The notes below the pieces were generated by a model that saw only the letters and a list, made by a program, of their open reading frames with translations, was not told the DNA's origin and did not search any database. Shown one piece after another: positions 1 to 5,211 of a stretch of DNA of 6,366 bases. This stretch comes from Bacteroidales bacterium (GTDB lineage Bacteria > Bacteroidota > Bacteroidia > Bacteroidales > F082), in assembly GCA_024762735.1 (NCBI GenBank), contig JANTGU010000138.1:1-6366 (forward strand), written 5' to 3'. Numbering within the stretch: the first letter of the stretch is position 1; each line of letters begins with the position of its first letter. Position numbers and translations under genes: made by a program.

Positions 1-475
1 GCGAAGAGATTTTACCAGTCACATCAATGCCCCACCTGAGAGACAACTAATTTTAAATTTCTAGCACGGGGGCCTTTTTTAGAAAATAAAAAGCTATATT
101 TGATAATCAACGAGTTAGTGATAAACAATGTAGGAATTTGAATTTAGTCGGTTAATAGTGAAAAAGAATGAAAATGCCCGGTTAGTAACAATCAGCGTTC
201 TGACCGGGACGGTAAAATCTGAACGTGGTGTTGACGAAACCGACCTCAAAAGGGTATAATGAATATCTATGGGGATTGAGTTGATTTTCTTTAGTGTACC
301 GAGGTGATTTTTGTTAAGGTAGTTTTTCTGAGTTCAATTTTTTACCGGAATTTGCCTGCGGTACTATTCATTTTCATGACAGATTTATCAGGTATCTGTT
401 TTTGCCTGTCTGCCGGTAATCAGGATTTTAGGCACCTGACATAACAATTTCACACGTTGAGACAACGTTAATTTT
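1..475. other. gene-free region, no supported coding sequence
   Basis: No gene could be supported here. All three plus-strand frames entering at the left edge are open but stop within 64 bases (frame 1 TGA near base 37, frame 3 TAA at 48-50, frame 2 TAG at 62-64). One may be the last codons of a gene lying outside the window, but none has a recognisable sequence. The region is AT-rich. It contains a TATATTTG at 95-102 matching the Bacteroidota -7 element but with no gene downstream, a hairpin at 177-208, and a minus-strand frame without an ATG that stays open from 333 to 118. Since the remnant at 476-607 looks like a transposase tail, this stretch may be the non-coding end of the same decayed element. 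That is inference only. Confidence 0.5.
177..208. repeat. inverted repeat / hairpin
   Basis: CCCGGTTAG (177-185) pairs with CTGACCGGG (200-208) as a 9-bp stem containing one G-T pair, around a 14-nt loop. Read on the minus strand it is followed by a loosely T-rich stretch (151-176), so it could act as a weak terminator for leftward transcription. It could equally be a terminal hairpin of the decayed mobile element whose coding tail lies at 476-607. IS91-family elements carry a hairpin at their replication-origin end, but no element boundary can be fixed here. Confidence 0.5.
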
Positions 476-607
476 TTATCCTTTGTAAATTTCCTGTGCC
501 AGGGTCAGTAGCTGAGCCTTTGAAGGAGGAGCCCTGCCCCCTTTAAAAGTCATGATTGTAACAAGTTCACCAGTTTTGCATATTGGGCAAACATGTTTTG
601 CAACAAC
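476..607 (-). pseudogene. C-terminal remnant of a probable IS91-type transposase
   Basis: On the minus strand, a reading frame ending in TAA at 476-478 encodes about 43 residues with a strikingly coding-like composition. It contains CPICKTGELV (first Cys codon 587-589), then TIMTFKGGRAPP and an amphipathic end terminating in EIYKG. A Cys-Pro-x-Cys pair followed by a Gly and a hydrophobic strand, close to the C-terminus, resembles the end of IS91/Y2-type transposases common in Bacteroidota; this is recalled from the family, not searched. The frame stays open only to a TAG at 680-682, and the part before residue AKHV does not look like transposase. The body of the gene is therefore missing or frameshifted. 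It lies about 95 bp beyond the rarA stop on the same strand. Another zinc-ribbon protein tail cannot be excluded. Confidence 0.45.
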
Positions 608-702
608 ATTAACTGACCTGGTTAGTAGTGGGGTTACGCATGAAAGTAAAAAAGTATACTCGTTGAAATGCCAAACGTGCTATTTTTTAACTGCTAACCC
701 AA

Positions 703-1974
703 TCAATACCCATACTTTTTCCACATCACTTTTAGCTTGCTGCGCATCTCTTTTTCGCGAGGGTTGTTGCCCGGGACAAACAGCTGTGTCCCCGCAATAG
801 CATCGGGAAGGAATTCGATATCTACAAAATTACCTTCGTAACCATGGGCATATTTGTAATTCTTTCCGTAACCCTGCTGTTTCATGAGCTTGGTAGGAGC
901 GTTTCGTAAATGCAAGGGAACGGGGAGGTTGCCGGTTTTTTTAACCAATGCCTGCGCCTCTTTAATGGCCATGTAGGCTGCGTTACTTTTGGGAGAAGTA
1001 GCCAGGTAAATGGCTGTTTGCGATAGGATAATACGGCTTTCGGGCCATCCAATCTTGCTGACGGCATCAAAGCAGTTGTTGGCGAGCAACAGGGCGTTGG
1101 GGTTGGCATTGCCGATGTCTTCGGAAGCCAGGATTAACATTCTTCGGGCAATGAATTTTGGGTCTTCACCGGCTTCTACCATCCTGGCCAGCCAGTAAAC
1201 AGCCGCGTTAGGGTCGCTTCCTCTAAGTGACTTAATAAATGCCGAAACAATGTCGTAGTGCATCTCACCCTGCTTGTCGTACATCACCAGGTTTTCCTGG
1301 ATGGTGGCCAGCACACTTTCATCCAACACTTCTATTTTTTTCTTTCCCGTTGCTATTTGCTGGCTGATGTACAACTCGATGGCGTTGTATAGTTTGCGCC
1401 CATCGCCACCCGATATTCTGAAAAGAGCCTCCGTTTCTTTTAAAACAATGTTAACACCATACCGTTTTTCCAGCACCCCCTTTGCCTTTTCCAGCATCCG
1501 TTGCAGGTTTGATTCTGACAACGGTTTTAAAACATAAACCTGGCAGCGTGACAATAGCGGAGAGATAACTTCAAAGCTGGGATTTTCGGTGGTGGCACCG
1601 ATGAGCGTGATGGTTCCTTTTTCAACCGCACCCAACAGCGAGTCTTGCTGCGATTTGCTAAAACGATGAATTTCATCGATAAAAAGAATGGCATTTCCCC
1701 CCAACGAAAAAGCCGAGTCAATGACCTGCCTTACATCCTTAACGCCCGAACTAACCGCACTCAACGTGTAGAAATGGAGGTTCAGACTGTTGGCAATGAT
1801 GTGAGCCAGGGTGGTTTTGCCCACGCCGGGAGGTCCCCATAATATCATCGAGGGAATCCTGCCCGCTTCAATGCTGCGTCTTAACACGGCATTCTTGCTA
1901 ATAAGGTGCTCCTGGCCAATGTACTCGTCTAATGTGCCTGGTCTTAATTCTTCCGCCAGAGGTTGTGTTGCCAT
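703..1974 (-). CDS. rarA: replication-associated recombination protein A (RarA/MgsA), AAA+ ATPase
   Basis: RarA (MgsA; Mgs1/WRNIP1 in eukaryotes) is a cytoplasmic clamp-loader-like AAA+ ATPase that acts at stalled replication forks and single-strand gaps. The 423 residues are full length for the family (E. coli about 447). Seen in order: N-terminal LRPGTLDEYIGQ (10-21); Walker A GPPGVGKT (47-54); Walker B ILFIDEIH (96-103), with the RFSKSQQD segment typical of RarA; sensor 1 GATTENPSF (126-134); arginine-finger region LLSRC with Arg143; sensor 2 SGGDGRKLYN (188-197); then the family-specific C-terminal half with DKQGEMHYDIVSAFIKSLRG (233-252), DPNAAVYWLARM and ILASEDIGNANP (281-292), which forms the tetramerisation part. 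The ATG at 1972-1974 precedes QPLAEELRP, the expected family beginning. Upstream is only a weak A/G-rich AAAAAG and a near-match GACCTTTG (2002-2009) to the -7 element. The gene seems monocistronic and intact, with all catalytic residues present. Confidence 0.96.
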   Translation of the reverse strand: MATQPLAEELRPGTLDEYIGQEHLISKNAVLRRSIEAGRIPSMILWGPPGVGKTTLAHIIANSLNLHFYTLSAVSSGVKDVRQVIDSAFSLGGNAILFIDEIHRFSKSQQDSLLGAVEKGTITLIGATTENPSFEVISPLLSRCQVYVLKPLSESNLQRMLEKAKGVLEKRYGVNIVLKETEALFRISGGDGRKLYNAIELYISQQIATGKKKIEVLDESVLATIQENLVMYDKQGEMHYDIVSAFIKSLRGSDPNAAVYWLARMVEAGEDPKFIARRMLILASEDIGNANPNALLLANNCFDAVSKIGWPESRIILSQTAIYLATSPKSNAAYMAIKEAQALVKKTGNLPVPLHLRNAPTKLMKQQGYGKNYKYAHGYEGNFVDIEFLPDAIAGTQLFVPGNNPREKEMRSKLKVMWKKYGY

Positions 1975-2063
1975 CTTTTTGTCAGGTAATCAATTTTCGG
2001 ACAAAGGTCGTTAAAAAATAGAGATTGTTATCATTGAAGTGGCTTTTTTGTGGAACGACAGAT

Positions 2064-2086
2064 TCGCACGGTTACAAACCGTGCGA
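2064..2086. repeat. palindrome P1, 10-bp perfect stem
   Basis: TCGCACGGTT (2064-2073) and AACCGTGCGA (2077-2086) form a perfect 10-bp stem with a 3-nt ACA loop. Its core CACGGTT-N3-AACCGTG recurs at 2248-2264. It is about 90 bases upstream of the rarA start, where rarA transcription would begin downstream of it, so it is not a terminator of that gene. Confidence 0.8.
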
Positions 2087-2098
2087 GAGCTAGACAGT

Positions 2099-2123
2099 GC
2101 TCGGATTACAAAACCGAACGAGC
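2099..2123. repeat. palindrome P2, imperfect
   Basis: GCTCG (2099-2103) pairs with CGAGC (2119-2123). Alternatively TCGGATT (2101-2107) pairs with AAACCGA (2111-2117) with one mismatch. The apex again reads TTACAAA, as in P1, so P1 and P2 look like two related hairpins placed 12 bases apart, P2 partly decayed. Confidence 0.55.
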
Positions 2124-2154
2124 ATGTGGCGAGCTCACGAACAGAACCATTAAT

Positions 2155-2174
2155 TTGCGAGCGAAGCGAAGCAA
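2155..2174. repeat. GCGAAG-containing repeat unit
   Basis: TTGCGAGCGAAGCGAAGCAA has TTGC/GCAA ends and a tandem GCGAA core. Sequences of this kind are widespread intergenic repeats in many bacteria, often mis-translated as ERSEAI or similar peptides. Directly after it, CTGTG-CTT-CACAG (2179-2191) forms a further small perfect hairpin. Confidence 0.5.
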
Positions 2175-2178
2175 TCTT

Positions 2179-2191
2179 CTGTGCTTCACAG
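2179..2191. repeat. small hairpin, 5-bp stem
   Basis: CTGTG (2179-2183) and CACAG (2187-2191) pair perfectly around a 3-nt loop. It is too short to be significant alone and is listed because it is part of the dense palindrome cluster. Confidence 0.4.
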
Positions 2192-2203
2192 GTAACCTTT
2201 GAC

Positions 2204-2225
2204 ACCCCTCGGCAAGCTCAGGGGT
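2204..2225. repeat. palindrome P5, TCGGCAAGCTCAGGG type (copy 1)
   Basis: ACCCCT (2204-2209) pairs with AGGGGT (2220-2225), leaving a 10-nt loop. The core TCGGCAAGCTCAGGG at 2209-2223 is repeated exactly at 2384-2398 in the same orientation. This is a common type of dispersed intergenic palindrome (CCCTGAGCTTGCCG on the other strand). Confidence 0.7.
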
Positions 2226-2245
2226 CGATCTCCACCATGACTCCT

Positions 2246-2266
2246 CCCACGGTTTGCAACCGTGGG
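2246..2266. repeat. palindrome P6, 9-bp perfect stem
   Basis: CCCACGGTT (2246-2254) and AACCGTGGG (2258-2266) form a perfect 9-bp stem with a TGC loop. It shares the CACGGTT/AACCGTG arms with P1 (2064-2086), while loop and flanks differ. The two are therefore members of one family rather than a recent duplication. Confidence 0.75.
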
Positions 2267-2328
2267 GTCTTGAAATCCCAGGCATTCAAGGATACTTTTG
2301 ACAAAAGGTAATTTTATACCGACCTTGT

Positions 2329-2364
2329 GGAGGCCTGCCCGAATGTGGTCAGGCGGGCATCTCC
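2329..2364. repeat. palindrome P7, GGAG/CTCC with GCCCG/CGGGC
   Basis: GGAG (2329-2332) pairs with CTCC (2361-2364). After a small internal loop, GCCCG (2337-2341) pairs with CGGGC (2354-2358) around a 12-nt loop. An alternative fold pairs GCCTG (2333-2337) with CAGGC (2350-2354). GCCTGCCCG-type palindromes like this are common dispersed units. Confidence 0.6.
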
Positions 2365-2375
2365 TCTGTATCAAT

Positions 2376-2400
2376 GACTCCCTTCGGCAAGCTCAGGGTC
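2376..2400. repeat. palindrome P8, TCGGCAAGCTCAGGG type (copy 2)
   Basis: CCCT (2380-2383) pairs with AGGG (2395-2398), extended by GA/TC with a bulge. The 15-nt core at 2384-2398 is identical to 2209-2223, 175 bases upstream. Flanks outside the palindrome differ, so the two copies look like independent insertions of one repeat type. Confidence 0.65.
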
Positions 2401-2425
2401 CTAGCTCACAGGGGTCGAGCTTAGG
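2400..2425. repeat. palindrome P9, CCTAGCTC/GAGCTTAGG
   Basis: CCTAGCTC (2400-2407) pairs with GAGC-T-TAGG (2417-2425), giving an 8-bp stem with one bulged T at 2421 and a 9-nt loop containing AGGGGTC, which echoes the P5 arm. It abuts P8 directly. Confidence 0.5.
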
Positions 2426-2496
2426 GTAGGCGCCGTTAGGATGATGTTCGTTTTGGAAATGAGATTAGGGAATTTTACAAATCAAAATGGCAGTTA

Positions 2497-2512
2497 TTCC
2501 CCGTAGGGGATA
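2497..2512 (+). repeat. 16-nt palindromic direct repeat, copy 1
   Basis: TTCCCCGTAGGGGATA contains a TCCCC/GGGGA stem with a GTA loop. An identical 16-nt copy starts 48 bases downstream at 2545. There are only two copies and no T-tract in terminator position on either strand. Confidence 0.75.
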
Positions 2513-2544
2513 GCTGAGTTGTAACATGGACTTAGTTGAGTCTT

Positions 2545-2560
2545 TTCCCCGTAGGGGATA
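2545..2560 (+). repeat. 16-nt palindromic direct repeat, copy 2
   Basis: Exact copy of 2497-2512 in the same orientation. It lies 65 bases past the cytochrome stop codon in that gene's transcription direction, so the two hairpins would sit in the 3' region of its transcript. No run of U follows the stem on the minus strand, so intrinsic termination is not supported; a 3'-end stabilising role is possible. Confidence 0.75.
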
Positions 2561-2624
2561 CCGAATAAAACAAGACCTGAGGCAAGCCTTTAATTTCTTA
2601 AGTGAAATGTCAGGATAATACTCA

Positions 2625-5036
2625 CTACTTTTTTCCAAAAATCCTTTTGCCTAAAAAAAAGAGCCCAAGCCCAACCACAATCCCCAGCAGCAACTGACCC
2701 CAGGCACCTAAAAACACCAATTTGCTTAAAATGGACTGATGCTCCTGGTTATCGATTTTTACCCCGGCATATTTTGCCACGTGGCTCATGAGCGAAACCG
2801 CCAAATCCTGATCCGGGATGGTTTTATGACACGATAAACAAACACCCCGGCGATCAAGCCTGGAGCGTGTTTCGTTGCTTAACGGCCCCGATAGCTTAAA
2901 ATGGTGCCCTACCGTTTGGAGTTGCTTCCCCTTTTCGGTTACAAACCGCGACCAGTCCATGGTCAGGTTCCCAATACCCGGTTTTTGGGTGGTTGTTTTG
3001 GAGGGTAACACTTTTCCGTCAGCTGTCATCAGGTCGACCTCAAAATCCTGAGAAGGGTCGCTAAAGATTAACCCACCACCTATGCCATACCCCATAGCTT
3101 TGGCCGTGGTGTGGCACTCTTCACAATTGCGGGCAACCTTTTGAACGGTGTGTGGCTGCACGGGTGACATATCGATGGCAAGCTGGCCTTCATCACCAGC
3201 ACCTTCCACACCTGGAATTTTAAAAATCTGATTTTGCATCAGCGCCTTTCCGTCTTTTCCAATGACAGTTATCGTGGTTTGACATCCAGGTATGGTAGGG
3301 GATACACGACCTTCACCATTTTGTGATAGGGGTGGATTTTCCCACCGCAGGTAGCTGCGGGTTTCCGAAATAACCCCTTCAATTTTATGTTTCGTCAAAT
3401 CATTGCGGGCACAAGCGGTCTGCCCGTGCTCGTCATGATCCGAAGCGGCTGCCAGCCAGTCGGTGTGCTTCACGCCTTTACTATAGTCCACTTTTACATG
3501 ACAGCCATAACACTGAGGTGCCCAGGTGGCATGGCAGGTGTAACACTCCATCCGGTCGTTATGAACCGCTATTTGATCCATGGCCACCATGCCTGCCTGT
3601 GAAATCTTTTTCTCTTCTTTCAGCTTTTTCAAGGGCTGAAGCACCAAATCTTTTCCGCTGGCGAGGTGCACCAGCACGCTGTCGCCGGTTTTAACCACAT
3701 TTTTAAAAGGGTTGCCGCGGGTCGTTCGCAGATAGCCCTCTTGTTTGTCATAGGTAGTTCCTTTTTTTAGATATTCAGCCAACTGTTGAACCAACCCTCT
3801 GGGAGATCCGGTGGCAGGAACCGTATCATACTCATCGCTGTAACCCAAAGGTAACTCCCATGGGTATTTTTTAGTGGTACCATGGCAATCCTGACACTCT
3901 ACTTCAACAGGTGCCAGCGTGGTTCCTGATAAAAATCCGTCACCGTGTAAATCGTTGGTGGTGTGGCAATCCTGACAAAGCATCCCCTTTTGGTAGTGGA
4001 CATCCTCTTTTAAATGCAGATAACGCTTGGTGTGCAGTTTGGGCTGACTCATCCCCTCTTTGTCAAAAGTGGGGGAGTAGGCGGTTTCCATCAATCCCTG
4101 ATAAGAGACCCCGATGCGCTTGCCCCGATTATGACAAGTGGTACAGGTTTCAACCGGGACACCGGAATAGGTCGTGCCATGAACCGTAACTTTGGCATTG
4201 CGGCTCGATTGAATGCTGTGTACCAAAAAATGGCCGGCCTCGTTTTTGTTGATGGCAGGATCGGCCCCTTCGTAAAATCCATTGTTGGAATAAGGAATAT
4301 GACACGATGAGCACCCAATCCCCCGGTAATCGCCTCTTTTTTGGCGCCCTTTGGAACCGGTATGGCAGCGGAGGCATTCCTGTCGGAGATAAGTATAGAC
4401 TGCCAGCTGTGGGTTTTGCTGCACTTCATCGGCGGTAGGGGCTTCCGGTAATTTTTTCATCTCCCCGGGATAAACATTAGGGTTTTTATCATGAAGAGCC
4501 TGCATATATGCCTGATAATCTTCCGTTCCCAAACGGCTGTGTGGGTCGTCAGGATTTTTGGATACATAATTTCCAATGTTATGATTGTAGCCTTCCATGC
4601 CGCCAAAACTCCACAGGGCACCTTGTATTTTTCCCTGCTCGGTCATCATTAACGAATTCATCTGGTTGCTGACCTGCTCCTCATGGCACTGTCCGCAACT
4701 GTTTTCATTAATCCAGGTGCTGCCGGGGTCGGGATAAAAGTTTTTAGGACCTTTATGGTTGAAAAAATAATCAGGTGTTCCTGTGTGTGCAGCCATGGCT
4801 GTTGTGGCATTGGGGTTTCCCCCGTGGCAGACTACACATCCGTTGGGATCGCCCACTTTTACACCCATCTTGTAAATCTCTTTCATCATCTTGGTTTGAT
4901 GCTGACGGATGGGCTCTATGCCCTGGTGGCACGACAAACATCCCTGATGGGGAGCCGGGAATGTTTTACCGGTGTTTTGACCAAAAAGTAAGTTAACGAA
5001 AAGAAATAACACTGCTACAAACAATAACTTCCTCAT
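2625..5036 (-). CDS. membrane-anchored dodecahaem c-type cytochrome, function unassigned
   Basis: An exported electron-transfer protein of 803 residues. Residues 1-20 form a Sec signal peptide (MRKLL, hydrophobic core, ...LLFGQ) without a lipobox Cys. Twelve CXXCH haem-binding motifs start at Cys33, 67, 114, 221, 242, 298, 354, 381, 498, 509, 638 and 733. Haems 9 and 10 are nearly adjacent (CYTCH, CYGCH). Long haem-free stretches lie at 386-497, 514-637 and 643-732. Residues about 775-797 are a C-terminal transmembrane helix followed by a basic GKRIFGKK tail, which places the haem body in the periplasm, anchored in the inner membrane. The frame continues upstream to an ATG at 5096, but the start at 5036 is chosen because the signal peptide begins there and a TACTTTTG promoter element (5053-5060) falls between. 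I do not recognise a named family: no NrfA CXXCK, and too many haems for octahaem HAO-like enzymes. A quinol- or respiratory-linked electron carrier is likely; the substrate is unknown. Confidence 0.93.
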   Translation of the reverse strand: MRKLLFVAVLFLFVNLLFGQNTGKTFPAPHQGCLSCHQGIEPIRQHQTKMMKEIYKMGVKVGDPNGCVVCHGGNPNATTAMAAHTGTPDYFFNHKGPKNFYPDPGSTWINENSCGQCHEEQVSNQMNSLMMTEQGKIQGALWSFGGMEGYNHNIGNYVSKNPDDPHSRLGTEDYQAYMQALHDKNPNVYPGEMKKLPEAPTADEVQQNPQLAVYTYLRQECLRCHTGSKGRQKRGDYRGIGCSSCHIPYSNNGFYEGADPAINKNEAGHFLVHSIQSSRNAKVTVHGTTYSGVPVETCTTCHNRGKRIGVSYQGLMETAYSPTFDKEGMSQPKLHTKRYLHLKEDVHYQKGMLCQDCHTTNDLHGDGFLSGTTLAPVEVECQDCHGTTKKYPWELPLGYSDEYDTVPATGSPRGLVQQLAEYLKKGTTYDKQEGYLRTTRGNPFKNVVKTGDSVLVHLASGKDLVLQPLKKLKEEKKISQAGMVAMDQIAVHNDRMECYTCHATWAPQCYGCHVKVDYSKGVKHTDWLAAASDHDEHGQTACARNDLTKHKIEGVISETRSYLRWENPPLSQNGEGRVSPTIPGCQTTITVIGKDGKALMQNQIFKIPGVEGAGDEGQLAIDMSPVQPHTVQKVARNCEECHTTAKAMGYGIGGGLIFSDPSQDFEVDLMTADGKVLPSKTTTQKPGIGNLTMDWSRFVTEKGKQLQTVGHHFKLSGPLSNETRSRLDRRGVCLSCHKTIPDQDLAVSLMSHVAKYAGVKIDNQEHQSILSKLVFLGAWGQLLLGIVVGLGLFFLGKRIFGKK

Positions 5037-5052
5037 GTTGCTGATTTTTTTG

Positions 5053-5060
5053 CAAAAGTA
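5053..5060 (-). promoter_or_regulatory. -7 promoter element for the cytochrome gene
   Basis: On the minus strand TACTTTTG followed by C matches the Bacteroidota -7 consensus TAnnTTTG exactly. It lies 16 bases before the ATG at 5036, implying a short leader of roughly ten bases. No clear -33 TTTG is present; TTTT occurs about 19 bases upstream. Its position excludes translation from the upstream ATG at 5096. Confidence 0.4.
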
Positions 5061-5172
5061 GCCAGATATATTTAGAAAAGTAGATGTTATTATCAATAAT
5101 CAGGATTTCAAATGAAGTTTTAGTTTGTGAGCCTGAGTAACCTGAAAAAAAGGAAAATTGATAATTTTTTGT

Positions 5173-5180
5173 TATATTTG
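5173..5180 (+). promoter_or_regulatory. -7 promoter element for the secreted-protein gene
   Basis: TATATTTG matches TAnnTTTG exactly and lies 31 bases before the ATG at 5212, leaving a leader of about 25 bases. A -33 TTTG at the expected spacing is not obvious. With the oppositely directed element at 5053-5060, this gives the intergenic region two divergent promoters. Confidence 0.4.
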
Positions 5181-5211
5181 AGGACTATCTTTAACCATAA
5201 AATATGATGTC

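Larger units (their letters stand above)
2039..2425. repeat. mosaic of short intergenic palindromes
   Basis: This gene-free stretch contains at least nine separate inverted repeats within about 390 bases, listed individually below. Open frames crossing it translate into low-complexity peptides typical of such repeats (for example ERSEAI and TPRQAQG), not protein families. The palindromes fall into recognisable types. Two share CACGGTT-N3-AACCGTG. Two share the 15-nt core TCGGCAAGCTCAGGG. Others are unique here. Such units are often spread by REP-associated Y1 transposases (RAYTs) or as non-autonomous elements; no transposase gene is present in the window. It lies between rarA and the cytochrome gene's 3' end. 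Confidence 0.7.

Noticed and set aside
61..90. GGGGGCC followed by a T-run as a rho-independent terminator on the plus strand
   Set aside because: No stem partner precedes the T-run; the only pairing is an A/T-only CTTTTT/AAAAAG.
552..800. 82-codon plus-strand open frame starting with MIVTSSPV
   Set aside because: It is antisense to the transposase remnant and overlaps the rarA 3' end by 98 bases. Its composition is not protein-like, and the minus-strand reading explains the region better.
2298..2318. TTGACA with TATACC resembling a sigma-70 promoter
   Set aside because: The spacing is only about 11-12 bases, there is no gene downstream, and Bacteroidota use a different consensus.
2011..2374. 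Open frames of 62-90 codons on both strands between rarA and the cytochrome
   Set aside because: They run straight through the palindromic repeats and give peptides such as ERSEAI and TPRQAQG that are known artefacts of such repeats.
2497..2560. Possible minimal CRISPR array
   Set aside because: There are only two copies, the repeat unit of 16 nt is too short, the spacing holds one 32-nt spacer, and no cas genes are present.
2561..2590. Weak stem AAGGC/GTCTT followed by GTTTTATT as a terminator of the cytochrome gene
   Set aside because: The stem is 5 bp with a wobble pair and a 9-nt loop, too weak to call.
3380..3420. TACARNDLTKH in the cytochrome as a possible thirteenth haem site
   Set aside because: There is a single Cys without a CXXCH pattern, so it is not a haem attachment motif.
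4091..4429. 112-codon minus-strand frame and other overlapping frames inside the cytochrome gene
   Set aside because: They are shadows of the haem-motif-rich coding sequence, with no independent start signal or domain.
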